Below, in pieces: positions 34,066 through 42,311 of a DNA stretch of 62,741 nt; the first letter of the stretch is position 1; each line of letters begins with the position of its first letter. The stretch comes from Deltaproteobacteria bacterium. GTDB lineage: Bacteria > Desulfobacterota > Syntrophia > Syntrophales > UBA5619. Both the position numbers and the translations under genes were made by a program. The stretch covers positions 1-62,741 of the forward strand of contig JAJFTY010000132.1 of NCBI GenBank assembly GCA_021372695.1, in the 5' to 3' direction. Below the pieces are notes generated by a model, which was not told the origin of the DNA, made no database searches, and saw only the letters and a list, made by a program, of their open reading frames with translations.

Positions 34066-35769
34066 TCAGGCGAAGATGCTGACCCGACCTTCGACCGATG
34101 TCCTTCCCATGATGGGGGATGAAAAGGCCGGCAGTGCGGGCGCGCTATCTTCCCTGGTGTATCTCTCCCGGCGTTCCCCGCCTTCTCCATACATGGCATC
34201 GCCGCGGGCCTGCTGCTGGCCCGCCCCGTTATCCTGCAGGAGGACCTGAAATCCCTCTATCTTCAGATCCTGTCGTTGCAGCGAGATGCGGATGTCGTCT
34301 CCACGGGACTGTAGCGCCTGCTGGACGGATGCATTTTCGGCGGTCATGACCACTTCGACCCTCTCTCCGCGGACGACAATTTCAAGATCGACTGACCCGA
34401 GGTTCGGGGGATTGAGAAGGATCCGGATCCGACCGGAATCGCTGCTCACGGTCTGTCTCGCTGCCAGGATCTGGTCGATGACCCCCTGCATCTCGGCTGC
34501 GGATGGGGCGGCGGGTGCAGCTGTCCCGACATCCTGCTGAAGGGATGTCGCATTCGTCAGGTCGACGTGGAAAGGGATTGGATCGCGCTCGGCATGCTTT
34601 GCCGGATGTTGGACAGTCGTCCCCTGGACCTGCTGATGGTCGCGGACCGCAGCCGTGCTCTCTGTCGCGCTGCTTCCGGAAGGGAGAGACCGGTTCGCGG
34701 AACCCGCGGGAGTTGTGCGTTCGGGTACGGGCTCGACATCGTGAACCGTCGGGCTCGGCTTCTCGATCGCTGCCGCTGCTCCCCCCTTCGGTTCTCCCGA
34801 TGGCTTCCCGTCGCTGTGAGCGGTCGCAGCGGTCTGGCGCCGTTCGAGGCCCGCGCCAACCTCCACCCCGCTCCCTTTCCCAGGCAGATCGGATGCCGCG
34901 TCCGCTGAGGCTTTGCCTTTTTCCCCCGCCTCTGCTTCGACAGCGTCGGGCACGAACGGGGGTTGGGGTTCCGCCGTGTTTTCGCTCCCCTTCAAAGCGG
35001 AACGATGATCAGTATGATGCCCGGACGCAGGAAGAGGCTCAGCGGAGACGGTAGCGGACGGTTCTTCACGGAGCACTCCTATCGCTGCCGGCGGCTCCGT
35101 CTTCATTCCGGAATGTGTCTCCGTCAGGGGCATCACCGCCGCTTCTTCCAGAGTTCCAGCCTCTGGCAATTGAAGCGGCTGCGCGAAGAGCCCCGTATCG
35201 GTCGCGGGTGGCTGCACGATCGGACGGGCGTTGCTTTCCGCCATCACCGGGTCCGCCTCGGAGTCATGTTCATCTGACGCCGTCACTCGGGCAGCCGGTG
35301 CAACCTTCTTTTCCGAAAGAGGGTTCTCCGCGGCAACAGCGACGGTGATCTTCGCGGCCCCGGCCGGTTCCCTACCCGCCGTCAGAGGAGACGAAATCGT
35401 CTTTGCCGGTCCGGCCAGGGGCGCGCCTTCTGTGGCTGCGCTGCCAATCGGTTCCTCTCCGGCTGGCGAGCCGGGAGGGTCTGTCTTTGGCTTTGCCTTT
35501 CCGTCCATGGCGGGTTCGGCCTTGCGGGCGATATTGATCCCCTTCACGGCGATGGGGACGGGTCGTTTTTTGCTTTGTGACGCGGTCGGTATGCCGGGTG
35601 CGGAACCCGAGGTCCCCTCGGCAATCTTCTGTTCGAGCATATCGGCGAAGAGGGAGTTGCCCTCCGGCTGAAACTCCTGCGCCGGTGAAACTGCCGGTGC
35701 CTTCCCCCGGAGGATCGCGCCTTCTTTGAGGCTGAGCGAGGATGTGATGTCGAATGCGGTCGTTTCCAT
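34066..35769 (-). CDS. fliK: hook-length control protein FliK
   Basis: A 567-residue FliK, the exported ruler that triggers the FlhB switch. Most of residues 30-430 is low complexity, rich in Pro, Ala, Glu and Ser, as expected for a ruler. The conserved C-terminal domain is seen from IRILLNPPNLGSVDLEIVVRGERVEV through SVQQALQSRGDDIRISLQRQDL. ATG at 35769 (METTAFDIT) has AAAGGAA upstream; the longer frame begins in the promoter region. A second FliK-like gene is at 17151-18302. Confidence 0.9.
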   Translation of the reverse strand: METTAFDITSSLSLKEGAILRGKAPAVSPAQEFQPEGNSLFADMLEQKIAEGTSGSAPGIPTASQSKKRPVPIAVKGINIARKAEPAMDGKAKPKTDPPGSPAGEEPIGSAATEGAPLAGPAKTISSPLTAGREPAGAAKITVAVAAENPLSEKKVAPAARVTASDEHDSEADPVMAESNARPIVQPPATDTGLFAQPLQLPEAGTLEEAAVMPLTETHSGMKTEPPAAIGVLREEPSATVSAEPLPASGHHTDHRSALKGSENTAEPQPPFVPDAVEAEAGEKGKASADAASDLPGKGSGVEVGAGLERRQTAATAHSDGKPSGEPKGGAAAAIEKPSPTVHDVEPVPERTTPAGSANRSLPSGSSATESTAAVRDHQQVQGTTVQHPAKHAERDPIPFHVDLTNATSLQQDVGTAAPAAPSAAEMQGVIDQILAARQTVSSDSGRIRILLNPPNLGSVDLEIVVRGERVEVVMTAENASVQQALQSRGDDIRISLQRQDLKIEGFQVLLQDNGAGQQQARGDAMYGEGGERRERYTREDSAPALPAFSSPIMGRTSVEGRVSIFA

Positions 35770-35789
35770 GCAGCGCCGGTTCCTTTCTG

Positions 35790-35816
35790 TGCAAAGGAAT
35801 ATCAATATCCATGCCA
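35790..35816 (-). promoter_or_regulatory. possible sigma-54 promoter for fliK-flgD-flgE
   Basis: Two overlapping near-matches on the minus strand: TGGCATG-GATA-TTGAT (35801-35816), with a perfect -24 element but GA instead of GC at -12, and TTGATAT-TCCT-TTGCA (35790-35805), with a perfect -12 but TG instead of GG. The first would start transcription near 35790, 21 bases before fliK. Neither is a full consensus. Confidence 0.4.
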
Positions 35817-36140
35817 CAAATAATGATCAATATAAACAAATAGTTGTTATAACGTGTTCTCTGGAGGAGGGGAGTGCGGCAAATTATTCCGGACGTGATG
35901 AAGAGCAGGTGGGAAAAAATTACCGGCCGCGTTTCATTCAGCTGGCAGCAGCGGCAGAGCTGGGTTTGCCGGGTGAGCGATGCGATTGCGAAGGATCAAG
36001 AAGGCGGTGGTGCCGGGGATCAGAGAGGCGGTCGATTCGACGGCCCGGCGAGCATCCGGATGATCTTCCCCAAGAAGCCGCCACGACTGCGGCGTGCATG
36101 AGGATGAAGAGGTGGGCAGGGGCCGGCGAGCGGCACAGGC
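35817..36140. other. intergenic stretch between motE and fliK
   Basis: About 320 bases. The part nearest fliK (35817-35855) is AT-rich, as expected upstream of a promoter. No recognised gene, RNA or clear terminator after motE was seen; small frames look like noise. Confidence 0.5.
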
Positions 36141-36740
36141 CTATTCGGCTGCCGACTGGGCAGTTCGGGTGATTTCCTGGGTGATGGCTACGGCTTTTTG
36201 GGGGGTGAGATGGCCCCAGATCAGCCCTGCCCGCTCGCGTTTCATGTTGATGGTGATTCCCGCTGCTGTCCTGACATCGAGCTTTTCAAGCATTGCCGCA
36301 GCCTTCGGAGGGGGGGTGGCTTCGTACACCTTGGCCAGCTCTTTCAATCTCTTGGAGTCGTTATTCTTCTCCACGTCCAGTTTGGAGCTGAGCTGGGTTT
36401 CGAGCGCCTTCAACGCATCGATCTTCTCCATGACCTCTTTCTTCAGGCCGAGGACCTTCTGCTCTTCTGCCTTGATATCACTTTCCCGGACGTCCAACTC
36501 CTTTTGCCGCTTCTGCAGAGAAGCCAGAAGGTCTCGTTCTTTCTTCAGGGGGTCGTCCAGAACATCTTTCACCTCCGGGGCCGTGGCGGGCTTCGTCGTC
36601 TGGGCGATGGCCTGCCCGACAGGATCCAGCGAGATCATCGGCCATGTCGACTCGACCCGAAGCGTCTCCGACCAGAAGAGTATCTTGATGATGAAGAGAG
36701 CGGCGATGGCAATCTGGCAGGCGACGATAAAACGTTTCAT
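36141..36740 (-). CDS. motE: MotE-like flagellar periplasmic coiled-coil protein
   Basis: A 199-residue protein with an N-terminal membrane anchor or signal (IVACQIAIAALFIIKILFW), a long coiled coil (about 65-130, KKERDLLASLQKRQKELDVRESD region) and a C-terminal MgtE_N-like domain (VYEATPPPKAAAMLEKLDVRTAAGITINMK, with MKRERAGLIWGHLTPQKAVAIT). This layout matches MotE-type proteins that assist stator or motor function in many flagellated bacteria. It overlaps fliJ by 4 bases and ends the flgB operon. Confidence 0.75.
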   Translation of the reverse strand: MKRFIVACQIAIAALFIIKILFWSETLRVESTWPMISLDPVGQAIAQTTKPATAPEVKDVLDDPLKKERDLLASLQKRQKELDVRESDIKAEEQKVLGLKKEVMEKIDALKALETQLSSKLDVEKNNDSKRLKELAKVYEATPPPKAAAMLEKLDVRTAAGITINMKRERAGLIWGHLTPQKAVAITQEITRTAQSAAE

Positions 36741-37180
36741 TCTTCTTTCTTCCTGTTGTGGCGAACCAGTGCAATTTCGTCGATGGCGGTCCGCTCCGCC
36801 AGATTCAAATCGAATTGATGCTGGTTGAACTTCTTCGTTTTGAGGATTTCCATGGACTTTCGTTTCTTGATCGCTTCAAACAGGGCCTCTTTCTTCATGT
36901 CCGTCATCTTTGCGGCCTTTTTGACCTGTTCCTTCTGAAGTTCCTCGCTCTTCAGGCACCCTGTGATCCATTCTGCATTCATCGTGATTTCGGTCACGTT
37001 GACCTTCTTGCCCTGCACGTCCCGCAACTCATCGATGAGCGCGCTCTTCTGTTGTCGGATGGCCTGGAGCTGTTCGTTCTCCTTTTGAAGCACCCTCTGT
37101 TGTTGAGAGAATTCCTGGAGGACCTGATCCTCCAGTGTTTTTCTGACATCCAGAATGGTCTGCAGTTCAAAGTGAAACAT
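36737..37180 (-). CDS. fliJ: flagellar export protein FliJ
   Basis: A 147-residue coiled-coil protein. FliJ is the central stalk of the FliH-FliI ATPase complex and also binds FlhA. MFHFELQTILDVRKTLEDQVLQEFS and the long charged helix to the C-terminus fit the family. It follows fliG by 15 bases. The usual genes between them, fliH and fliI, are not present here or elsewhere in the window. Confidence 0.85.
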   Translation of the reverse strand: MFHFELQTILDVRKTLEDQVLQEFSQQQRVLQKENEQLQAIRQQKSALIDELRDVQGKKVNVTEITMNAEWITGCLKSEELQKEQVKKAAKMTDMKKEALFEAIKKRKSMEILKTKKFNQHQFDLNLAERTAIDEIALVRHNRKKEE

Positions 37181-37195
37181 GGCTACCCTTTCGGA

Positions 37196-38191
37196 TCACA
37201 CAAACTCGTCTTCCTCGCTGCCCCGCAGGAGCATGATCCGCCCCTCGGCTTCCAACTTCTTGGTCACATCCAGGATCGTCCGTTGACTGGCTTCCACCTC
37301 CGACAGGCGGATGGGAGGCATCATTTCGATGTCCTCTTTGAGCATTTCCGAGCCTCGTTTGGACATGTTGCGATAGATCTTCTCCCGCATGCTCTCATCC
37401 ACCATTTTCATCGCCTTGGCCAGATCATCGGTGGAGATCTCCCGAAGGAGTTCCTGAAGGCTCTTGTCGTCGAGCTTCAGCACGTCCTCGAAGGTGAACA
37501 TCAGCGCCCGCAATTGAGTCGCCAGGTCGGCATCTTCTTCCTCGAGCGACGTGAGGATGGCGTTTTCACCTGACCGGCTCATCCGGTTGAGGATCTCCGA
37601 CATGACCTTGACGCCGCCGACCTGCTGCTCGACCATGTTGTCCGACATGAGTTCCTTCTCGAGCGTTTTCGCCACGTCTTCGAGAAACTCATGCGGCACG
37701 CTTTTCAGGGTGGCCATCCTTTTGGATATCTCGATCTGCATCGGCGTGGAAAACCCTTCCAGCATGATGGCCGCCTGCTCCGGCGCCATGTGGGCCAGAA
37801 TCAGGGCGATCGTTTGGGGATGCTCGGTCTTCGTGAATTCGAGCAGGACCCGCGGGTCCATGTCCCTGATCTTGTCCGTGATCAGATTGTCGGTGGCCTT
37901 GCTGCTGGCGACCTCCAGGAGAATGTCCTGCGCGCCCTTCTCGCCCAGTGCCTTGGTCATGATCTTCTTCGTGACATCATCCTGGACGGAAAGGCTGCCC
38001 CCCCTTTCCTTGGCCATGACGATGAATTCTTTGGCCACCGTGTTCAGCGTGTCGGCGGGAATGGTCGTAATGCGGTTCATGTACTTGCCGATGCGCTTGA
38101 TTTCGGACGGGCGGAGATTCTTCATCACTTCGGCGGCGAGGTCCTCGTCCAGGGAGAGGAGTATCATGGCCGCTTTTTCTTCGTTGATCAT
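37196..38191 (-). CDS. fliG: flagellar rotor switch protein FliG
   Basis: A 331-residue rotor protein. The N-domain binds FliF (KAAMILLSLDEDLAAEVMKNL), the middle has EHPQTIALILAHM (the EHPQ motif), and the C-domain has the charged torque helix region DLAKAMKMVDESMREKIYRNMSKRGSEML. Its start overlaps the fliF stop by 4 bases. Complete and of normal length. Confidence 0.97.
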   Translation of the reverse strand: MINEEKAAMILLSLDEDLAAEVMKNLRPSEIKRIGKYMNRITTIPADTLNTVAKEFIVMAKERGGSLSVQDDVTKKIMTKALGEKGAQDILLEVASSKATDNLITDKIRDMDPRVLLEFTKTEHPQTIALILAHMAPEQAAIMLEGFSTPMQIEISKRMATLKSVPHEFLEDVAKTLEKELMSDNMVEQQVGGVKVMSEILNRMSRSGENAILTSLEEEDADLATQLRALMFTFEDVLKLDDKSLQELLREISTDDLAKAMKMVDESMREKIYRNMSKRGSEMLKEDIEMMPPIRLSEVEASQRTILDVTKKLEAEGRIMLLRGSEEDEFV

Positions 38192-39756
38192 TTCAGCCAG
38201 TTCCTCAGCAATTCAGCAAATTTCTTCGAATCAGCCCCTGCCAGTTGTTTGGCCAGCGCCATCTCGCTCATGGATTTATCGTCGAGCTGGGACAGTGCAA
38301 GATGCGGCGGCTGACCGCCCAGGGCCAGCGGGGCGCCGCCGTCGGACGCGACCGCCCTCTGTTCGTTGGCCTCGATGCGCAGCGCGGTGGTGATCACATT
38401 CCGGATCAGCGGACGGATGATGAAGAGGAAGGTGAGCACCAATCCGATGATCAGCACGACATATTTGATCGTCGGCACGGCCGGGGCGATCGCGGACTGC
38501 CACGACTGTCCCGCCATTCCCTCTTCCGCATCGGGGCGATTGAAGGGCATGCTCGAGACCGCCACCTGATCCCCCCTTTGCGCGTTGAAGCCCGCCGATT
38601 TCCTGACCAGATCTTCGAATGATTCTAGCTCCTTCTTCGGTCTTTCCTGATAGCTCAGGACCCCTTTGTCATTCTTTTGATAGATGCCGTCCACGAGAAC
38701 GGCGATCGAAAGCTTCTTGATCTCCCCGGTGGGCATGACCGTTTTGCTGACGGTCCTGTTGATCTCGTAATTGATCGTTTCCTCTGACTTTTCCTTCTCT
38801 GACGGGGTGGCCGCTGCCGCAGCATTGGCGGTGGCGGCTCCGCGGCTGGTCATGGAAACCGATCCGACGGCCCTCTCCGATTGCTTCTGACTGCTCCGGA
38901 CGACCGGGGATTCGGGATCGTAGACCTCCTCCGTCTTCTCCTTCAGACTGAAGTCCAGTTCCGCGTTTACCCGCACGGCCGCCTTCCCCGGGCCGACCAC
39001 ACTCTCCAGCAGGGTTTGGATCTGATTCGCCATCTCCTTCTCGACGTTCCGCTGGTGCTCGACCTGGGATGAGGAAAGCTGCATCTGTCCCGAATCTGCC
39101 TGTCGCTTCGAGAGGATGTTGCCTTGGCTGTCGACGATCATCACTTCATTGGCACTCAGACCTTCGACGCTGCTCGCGACCAGATGTCCGATGCCCTCGA
39201 TTTGAGACTCCTTCAATTTTCTTCCTGCCTTGAGTTTGATGGTCACCGATGCCGTGGGTTTCTTCTGCTGTTCCACGAACAGGGATTCCTTGGGAAGGAC
39301 GATATGGACCCGGCATTGCTGGATTTCATCGAGGCTGTTGATGGTGCGGGAGAGCTCTCCCTGGAGCGCCCGGCGATAGTTCATCTGCTGCTCGAATTCC
39401 GTGGCTCCGAAATTCTTGTTGTCAAAGATTTCGAAACCCACGCCTCCGCCCTGGGGAAGGCCGGCCCCGGCCAGTTCAAGCCGCAGTTCGGAAACCTGCG
39501 CCGCAGGTACGGAAACGGTCTCGCCCGACGGGGAGATCTGGTAGGGGATCTTTTTCTCCTTGAGCTTGGTCACGATGGCCGAAGCATCAACGCTCGTCAG
39601 GTTGGTGAAGAGAACGCGATAATCTTCCTGGTTCGTGAAATAGGCGAAGGTCATGATGCTCGCTGCGACCAGGAGAGCCACAACGGCGAGGGCCACTTTC
39701 CTGGGACCCGGCAATGCACCGAGCCCTCTCAACATTCTTTCAAGGTTCTGACCCAT
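38188..39756 (-). CDS. fliF: MS-ring protein FliF
   Basis: A 522-residue MS-ring subunit. First membrane helix at about 20-42 (VALAVVALLVAASIMTFAYF), then ring-building motifs (YRVLFTNLTSVDASAIVTKLKEKKIPY), a large periplasmic region (ELSRTINSLDEIQQCRVHIVLP), second membrane helix (TIKYVVLIIGLVLTFLFIIRPLI) and a C-terminal FliG-binding tail ending in KKFAELLRNWLK. All domains present. Confidence 0.97.
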   Translation of the reverse strand: MGQNLERMLRGLGALPGPRKVALAVVALLVAASIMTFAYFTNQEDYRVLFTNLTSVDASAIVTKLKEKKIPYQISPSGETVSVPAAQVSELRLELAGAGLPQGGGVGFEIFDNKNFGATEFEQQMNYRRALQGELSRTINSLDEIQQCRVHIVLPKESLFVEQQKKPTASVTIKLKAGRKLKESQIEGIGHLVASSVEGLSANEVMIVDSQGNILSKRQADSGQMQLSSSQVEHQRNVEKEMANQIQTLLESVVGPGKAAVRVNAELDFSLKEKTEEVYDPESPVVRSSQKQSERAVGSVSMTSRGAATANAAAAATPSEKEKSEETINYEINRTVSKTVMPTGEIKKLSIAVLVDGIYQKNDKGVLSYQERPKKELESFEDLVRKSAGFNAQRGDQVAVSSMPFNRPDAEEGMAGQSWQSAIAPAVPTIKYVVLIIGLVLTFLFIIRPLIRNVITTALRIEANEQRAVASDGGAPLALGGQPPHLALSQLDDKSMSEMALAKQLAGADSKKFAELLRNWLK

Positions 39757-39760
39757 AGGT

Positions 39761-40060
39761 TTACACCTGCATCCTCATGACCTCTTGATAGGCCTCGATG
39801 AGTTTGTTTCTGACAGTCAGCATTGCCCGAAAGGAGATGTCCGCTTTTTCGAGGGCGATGACGGCTTCATGAAGGCTGTCCGACTGGCCTTTCTGGACGC
39901 TCTGGATAGCCTTGTCGGCATTGAGCTGCAAATGGTTCACCTCGGAAACCGCTTTGGAAAGGGCGTCCGAAAAGCCGCCGCCGGATCCGGTCTTGATCTG
40001 TCCGTCTTTCGGAAGGGCAGGGGCGACGACCTCCCTTCTGCCGATGGCGATGCTGTCCAT
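39761..40060 (-). CDS. fliE: MS-ring/rod junction protein FliE
   Basis: A 99-residue adaptor between MS ring and rod. The conserved part is FSDALSKAVSEVNHLQLNADKAIQ followed by HEAVIALEKADISFRAMLTVRNKLIEAYQEVMRMQV. ATG at 40060 has AGGA just upstream and gives the usual family length; the longer frame was rejected. Confidence 0.95.
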   Translation of the reverse strand: MDSIAIGRREVVAPALPKDGQIKTGSGGGFSDALSKAVSEVNHLQLNADKAIQSVQKGQSDSLHEAVIALEKADISFRAMLTVRNKLIEAYQEVMRMQV

Positions 40061-40085
40061 AGGAGTTCCTTTCATCTGGCAGGGG

Positions 40086-40508
40086 CTATCGGCCCATCTC
40101 CAGCGTCTTGAGGGCCATGCTCTTTGTCGCATCGAATGCCGTGACGCAGGCCTCGAAAGCGCGGCTCGCCGCGATCATATCCGCCATTTCCGACATCAGA
40201 TTGATATCGGGCATGGCGACAAAGCCCTTCGCATCGGCATCGGGGTGGGCGGGATCGTACATCATCTTGACCTTCGGGTCCTCGGTGATCTCATCGACCT
40301 TCACGGATTGCACGGCCTCTTTCAGGCTCGAATCGAATCGGCCGCCCACCTCTTCCGCCGAGAGGGCGACGGCCTTTTTTTTGTACGGCCCGCCTTCAGG
40401 GGTACGGGTTGTGCTGATGTTGGCGAGGTTCGATGAAACGACGTCCATCTTCGCCCTTTGGGCGGCGAGTCCAGAGCCGCAAATCTTGAATGATCGGTTC
40501 ACATCCAT
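40086..40508 (-). CDS. flgC: proximal rod protein FlgC
   Basis: A 140-residue rod protein: FKICGSGLAAQRAKMDVVSSNLANISTTRTPEGGPYKKK-type N-terminus, the MYDPAHPDADAKGFVAMP block, and the C-terminal LMSEMADMIAASRAFEACVTAFDATKSM helix. Starts 1 base after flgB. An A8 run in the coding strand (40375-40382) covers the Tyr-Lys-Lys-Lys codons. Confidence 0.96.
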   Translation of the reverse strand: MDVNRSFKICGSGLAAQRAKMDVVSSNLANISTTRTPEGGPYKKKAVALSAEEVGGRFDSSLKEAVQSVKVDEITEDPKVKMMYDPAHPDADAKGFVAMPDINLMSEMADMIAASRAFEACVTAFDATKSMALKTLEMGR

Positions 40509-40509
40509 G

Positions 40510-40878
40510 TTACTTGGCCTCCTTCAGCACCGTGTTGAGCCCTCGGAATTTTCTGGAAAGCATTTCCACTGTCGCATTGTACATGAGTTGATTTTCCGAA
40601 AGGTTGACCATCTCCGTGTCAATCTGGACGTTCTCTTCCGACGTGGTGATCTCCAGGGGACCGACCTCGTTCTCGACGCGCCCGATATGCTTGGGATCCG
40701 TGGTCGCCATCCGGAGGGAATTCGCTTTCCCCAGTTCCTGTTTAAAAGAGACGTCGGAGGGCTTGAAACCCTCTGTGTCAATGTTGGCGACATTGGAGGC
40801 GATCACTTTATGGCGTGTCGAACGATAATCGAGCATCCCGGAGAGCAGATTCATCGTCTTGCCAAAAAGAATATCCAT
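40510..40878 (-). CDS. flgB: proximal rod protein FlgB
   Basis: A 122-residue rod protein. MNLLSGMLDYRSTRHKVIASNVANIDTEGFK near the N-terminus and VNLSENQLMYNATVEMLSRKFRGLNTVLKEAK at the end are typical. AGGAGGAG lies upstream. First gene of the flgB-C-fliE-F-G-J-motE operon, right behind a sigma-54 promoter. Confidence 0.96.
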   Translation of the reverse strand: MDILFGKTMNLLSGMLDYRSTRHKVIASNVANIDTEGFKPSDVSFKQELGKANSLRMATTDPKHIGRVENEVGPLEITTSEENVQIDTEMVNLSENQLMYNATVEMLSRKFRGLNTVLKEAK

Positions 40879-40901
40879 GTTTCTCCTCCTGCTGTTCCCA
40901 G

Positions 40902-40917
40902 TGCAAAGGGCATACCA
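40902..40917 (-). promoter_or_regulatory. sigma-54 promoter for flgB operon
   Basis: Minus strand TGGTATG-CCCT-TTGCA, with GG-N10-GC exact and only the C of TGGC changed. Predicted start about 40891, just ahead of the flgB ribosome binding site. It fits in the 41-base gap after flrC. Confidence 0.85.
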
Positions 40918-40919
40918 GC

Positions 40920-42311
40920 TTAAACGATTCCACCCTTCTCCATCCCGTATTCATTGACCTTGTTCCAGAGCGTCCGAACACTAATCCCCAGCAGTTTTGC
41001 GGCCTTGGTCTTGTTTCCTCCGACCCGGTCCAGGGTGTCGCAGATCAGGCTCTTCTCAACGTCCTTCAACGTTTTAGAGGAATTGGCCGGGACGCCGTTT
41101 CCGGGAGCGGGGACATCCGGGGGCGGTTCCGCCGGCAGGGCGACGGTTCGGGCCACCGCAGGCTCCAGGCAGAGGGACTCAACGGTGATCGTGCCGCCAT
41201 TCGTCATCAGAACTGCCCGCTCGATGACATTCTCCAACTCCCGGACATTCCCCGGGAAAGGATATGTTTTCAGCAGGGTGGCCGCCTCCCTGGAAAGAGG
41301 AGGCTTCTTCAGCTCCCTTTCACCGGCAAATTTTTCCAGAAAGTGGTCCGTCAGGTACAGGACGTCGCCGTTTCTCTCCCTGAGCGGCGGTATTTTGACG
41401 GGGATGACATTCAAACGATAGTAGAGGTCGCTGCGAAATGTCTTGTCTTCAATCGCAGAAGGCAGATGGACGTTCGTCGTGGCAATGATGCGGACGTCGA
41501 CGGGGATCGGGGCACTTCCCCCCAGACGGTCTACCTCCGATTCCTGGATGACCCGGAGGAGTTTGGCCTGCAGGTGAACGTCCATCTCGCTGACCTCATC
41601 CAGAAGCAATGTTCCGGTGTGGGCGAGCTCGAATTTCCCCAGCTTCCTCTGGGATGCGCCGGTAAAGGCCCCCTTTTCGTAGCCAAGCATTTCGCTTTCG
41701 AGAAGATTGTGCGGAATAGCAGCGCAATTCACAGCCACAAAAGGTTGGCTTCTGCGGTTGCTGTGGTGGTGTATGCATTTTGCCAGCAGCTCCTTGCCCG
41801 TACCGCTTTCACCCTGGATCAGGATGCTGGACTTGCTCTTGGCGACGTTTTTCAGCATTTCGATGATGGCGAGAAACTTGGGATCCTGAGTGATGATCCG
41901 GTGTTCGGGATCCAGCGCCTCACTTTTCTGCTGCGTCTTCTTGGCGAATGAATCCAATACATGCTTTACGACGGCTTCAAGATCGTCCAGGGAAAAAGGT
42001 TTCATGATGAATTCCGCCGCCCCCTCCTTCATCGCTTCCACGGCCGTTCCCACCGTGCCGTAAGCCGTGATGAGGATGACCGGAACATCCGGCGCCAAAT
42101 CTTTGACGACTCTCAAGACGTCGATGCCGGTCATGCCCGGCATCTTCATATCGGTGACGACCAGATCGAATTTCCCGTTCTTGAACAGCGCAACGGCCTC
42201 GCGCCCGTTTTCCGCGGCGGCGATATCGTAGCCGCAGCTTTCGAGAGACTCCGAGAGGGCAAGTCTCATGGAGTGATCATCGTCCACGACGAGAATTCTA
42301 TTCTTCTTCAT
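40920..42311 (-). CDS. flrC: sigma-54-dependent flagellar response regulator FlrC/FleR
   Basis: A 463-residue NtrC-family activator. Receiver domain with DDD at 10-12 and phospho-acceptor Asp54; AAA+ domain with GESGTGKE Walker A, the sigma-54 contact loop GAFTGA, and Walker B LLLDEV; C-terminal Fis-type helix-turn-helix (GNKTKAAKLLGISVRTLWNKVNEYG). It likely activates the sigma-54 flagellar promoters in this window. ATG at 42311 overlaps flrB by 14 bases; the longer frame adds only basic noise. Confidence 0.94.
   Translation of the reverse strand: MKKNRILVVDDDHSMRLALSESLESCGYDIAAAENGREAVALFKNGKFDLVVTDMKMPGMTGIDVLRVVKDLAPDVPVILITAYGTVGTAVEAMKEGAAEFIMKPFSLDDLEAVVKHVLDSFAKKTQQKSEALDPEHRIITQDPKFLAIIEMLKNVAKSKSSILIQGESGTGKELLAKCIHHHSNRRSQPFVAVNCAAIPHNLLESEMLGYEKGAFTGASQRKLGKFELAHTGTLLLDEVSEMDVHLQAKLLRVIQESEVDRLGGSAPIPVDVRIIATTNVHLPSAIEDKTFRSDLYYRLNVIPVKIPPLRERNGDVLYLTDHFLEKFAGERELKKPPLSREAATLLKTYPFPGNVRELENVIERAVLMTNGGTITVESLCLEPAVARTVALPAEPPPDVPAPGNGVPANSSKTLKDVEKSLICDTLDRVGGNKTKAAKLLGISVRTLWNKVNEYGMEKGGIV

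Noticed and set aside
35726..36172. 148-codon plus-strand frame between fliK and motE
   Set aside because: It overlaps both neighbours antisense and looks random in composition.
37996..38006. Seven-base G/C run inside fliG as a phase-variation site
   Set aside because: Seven bases is common in GC-rich coding DNA; only the nine-base run in flgM was thought worth reporting.
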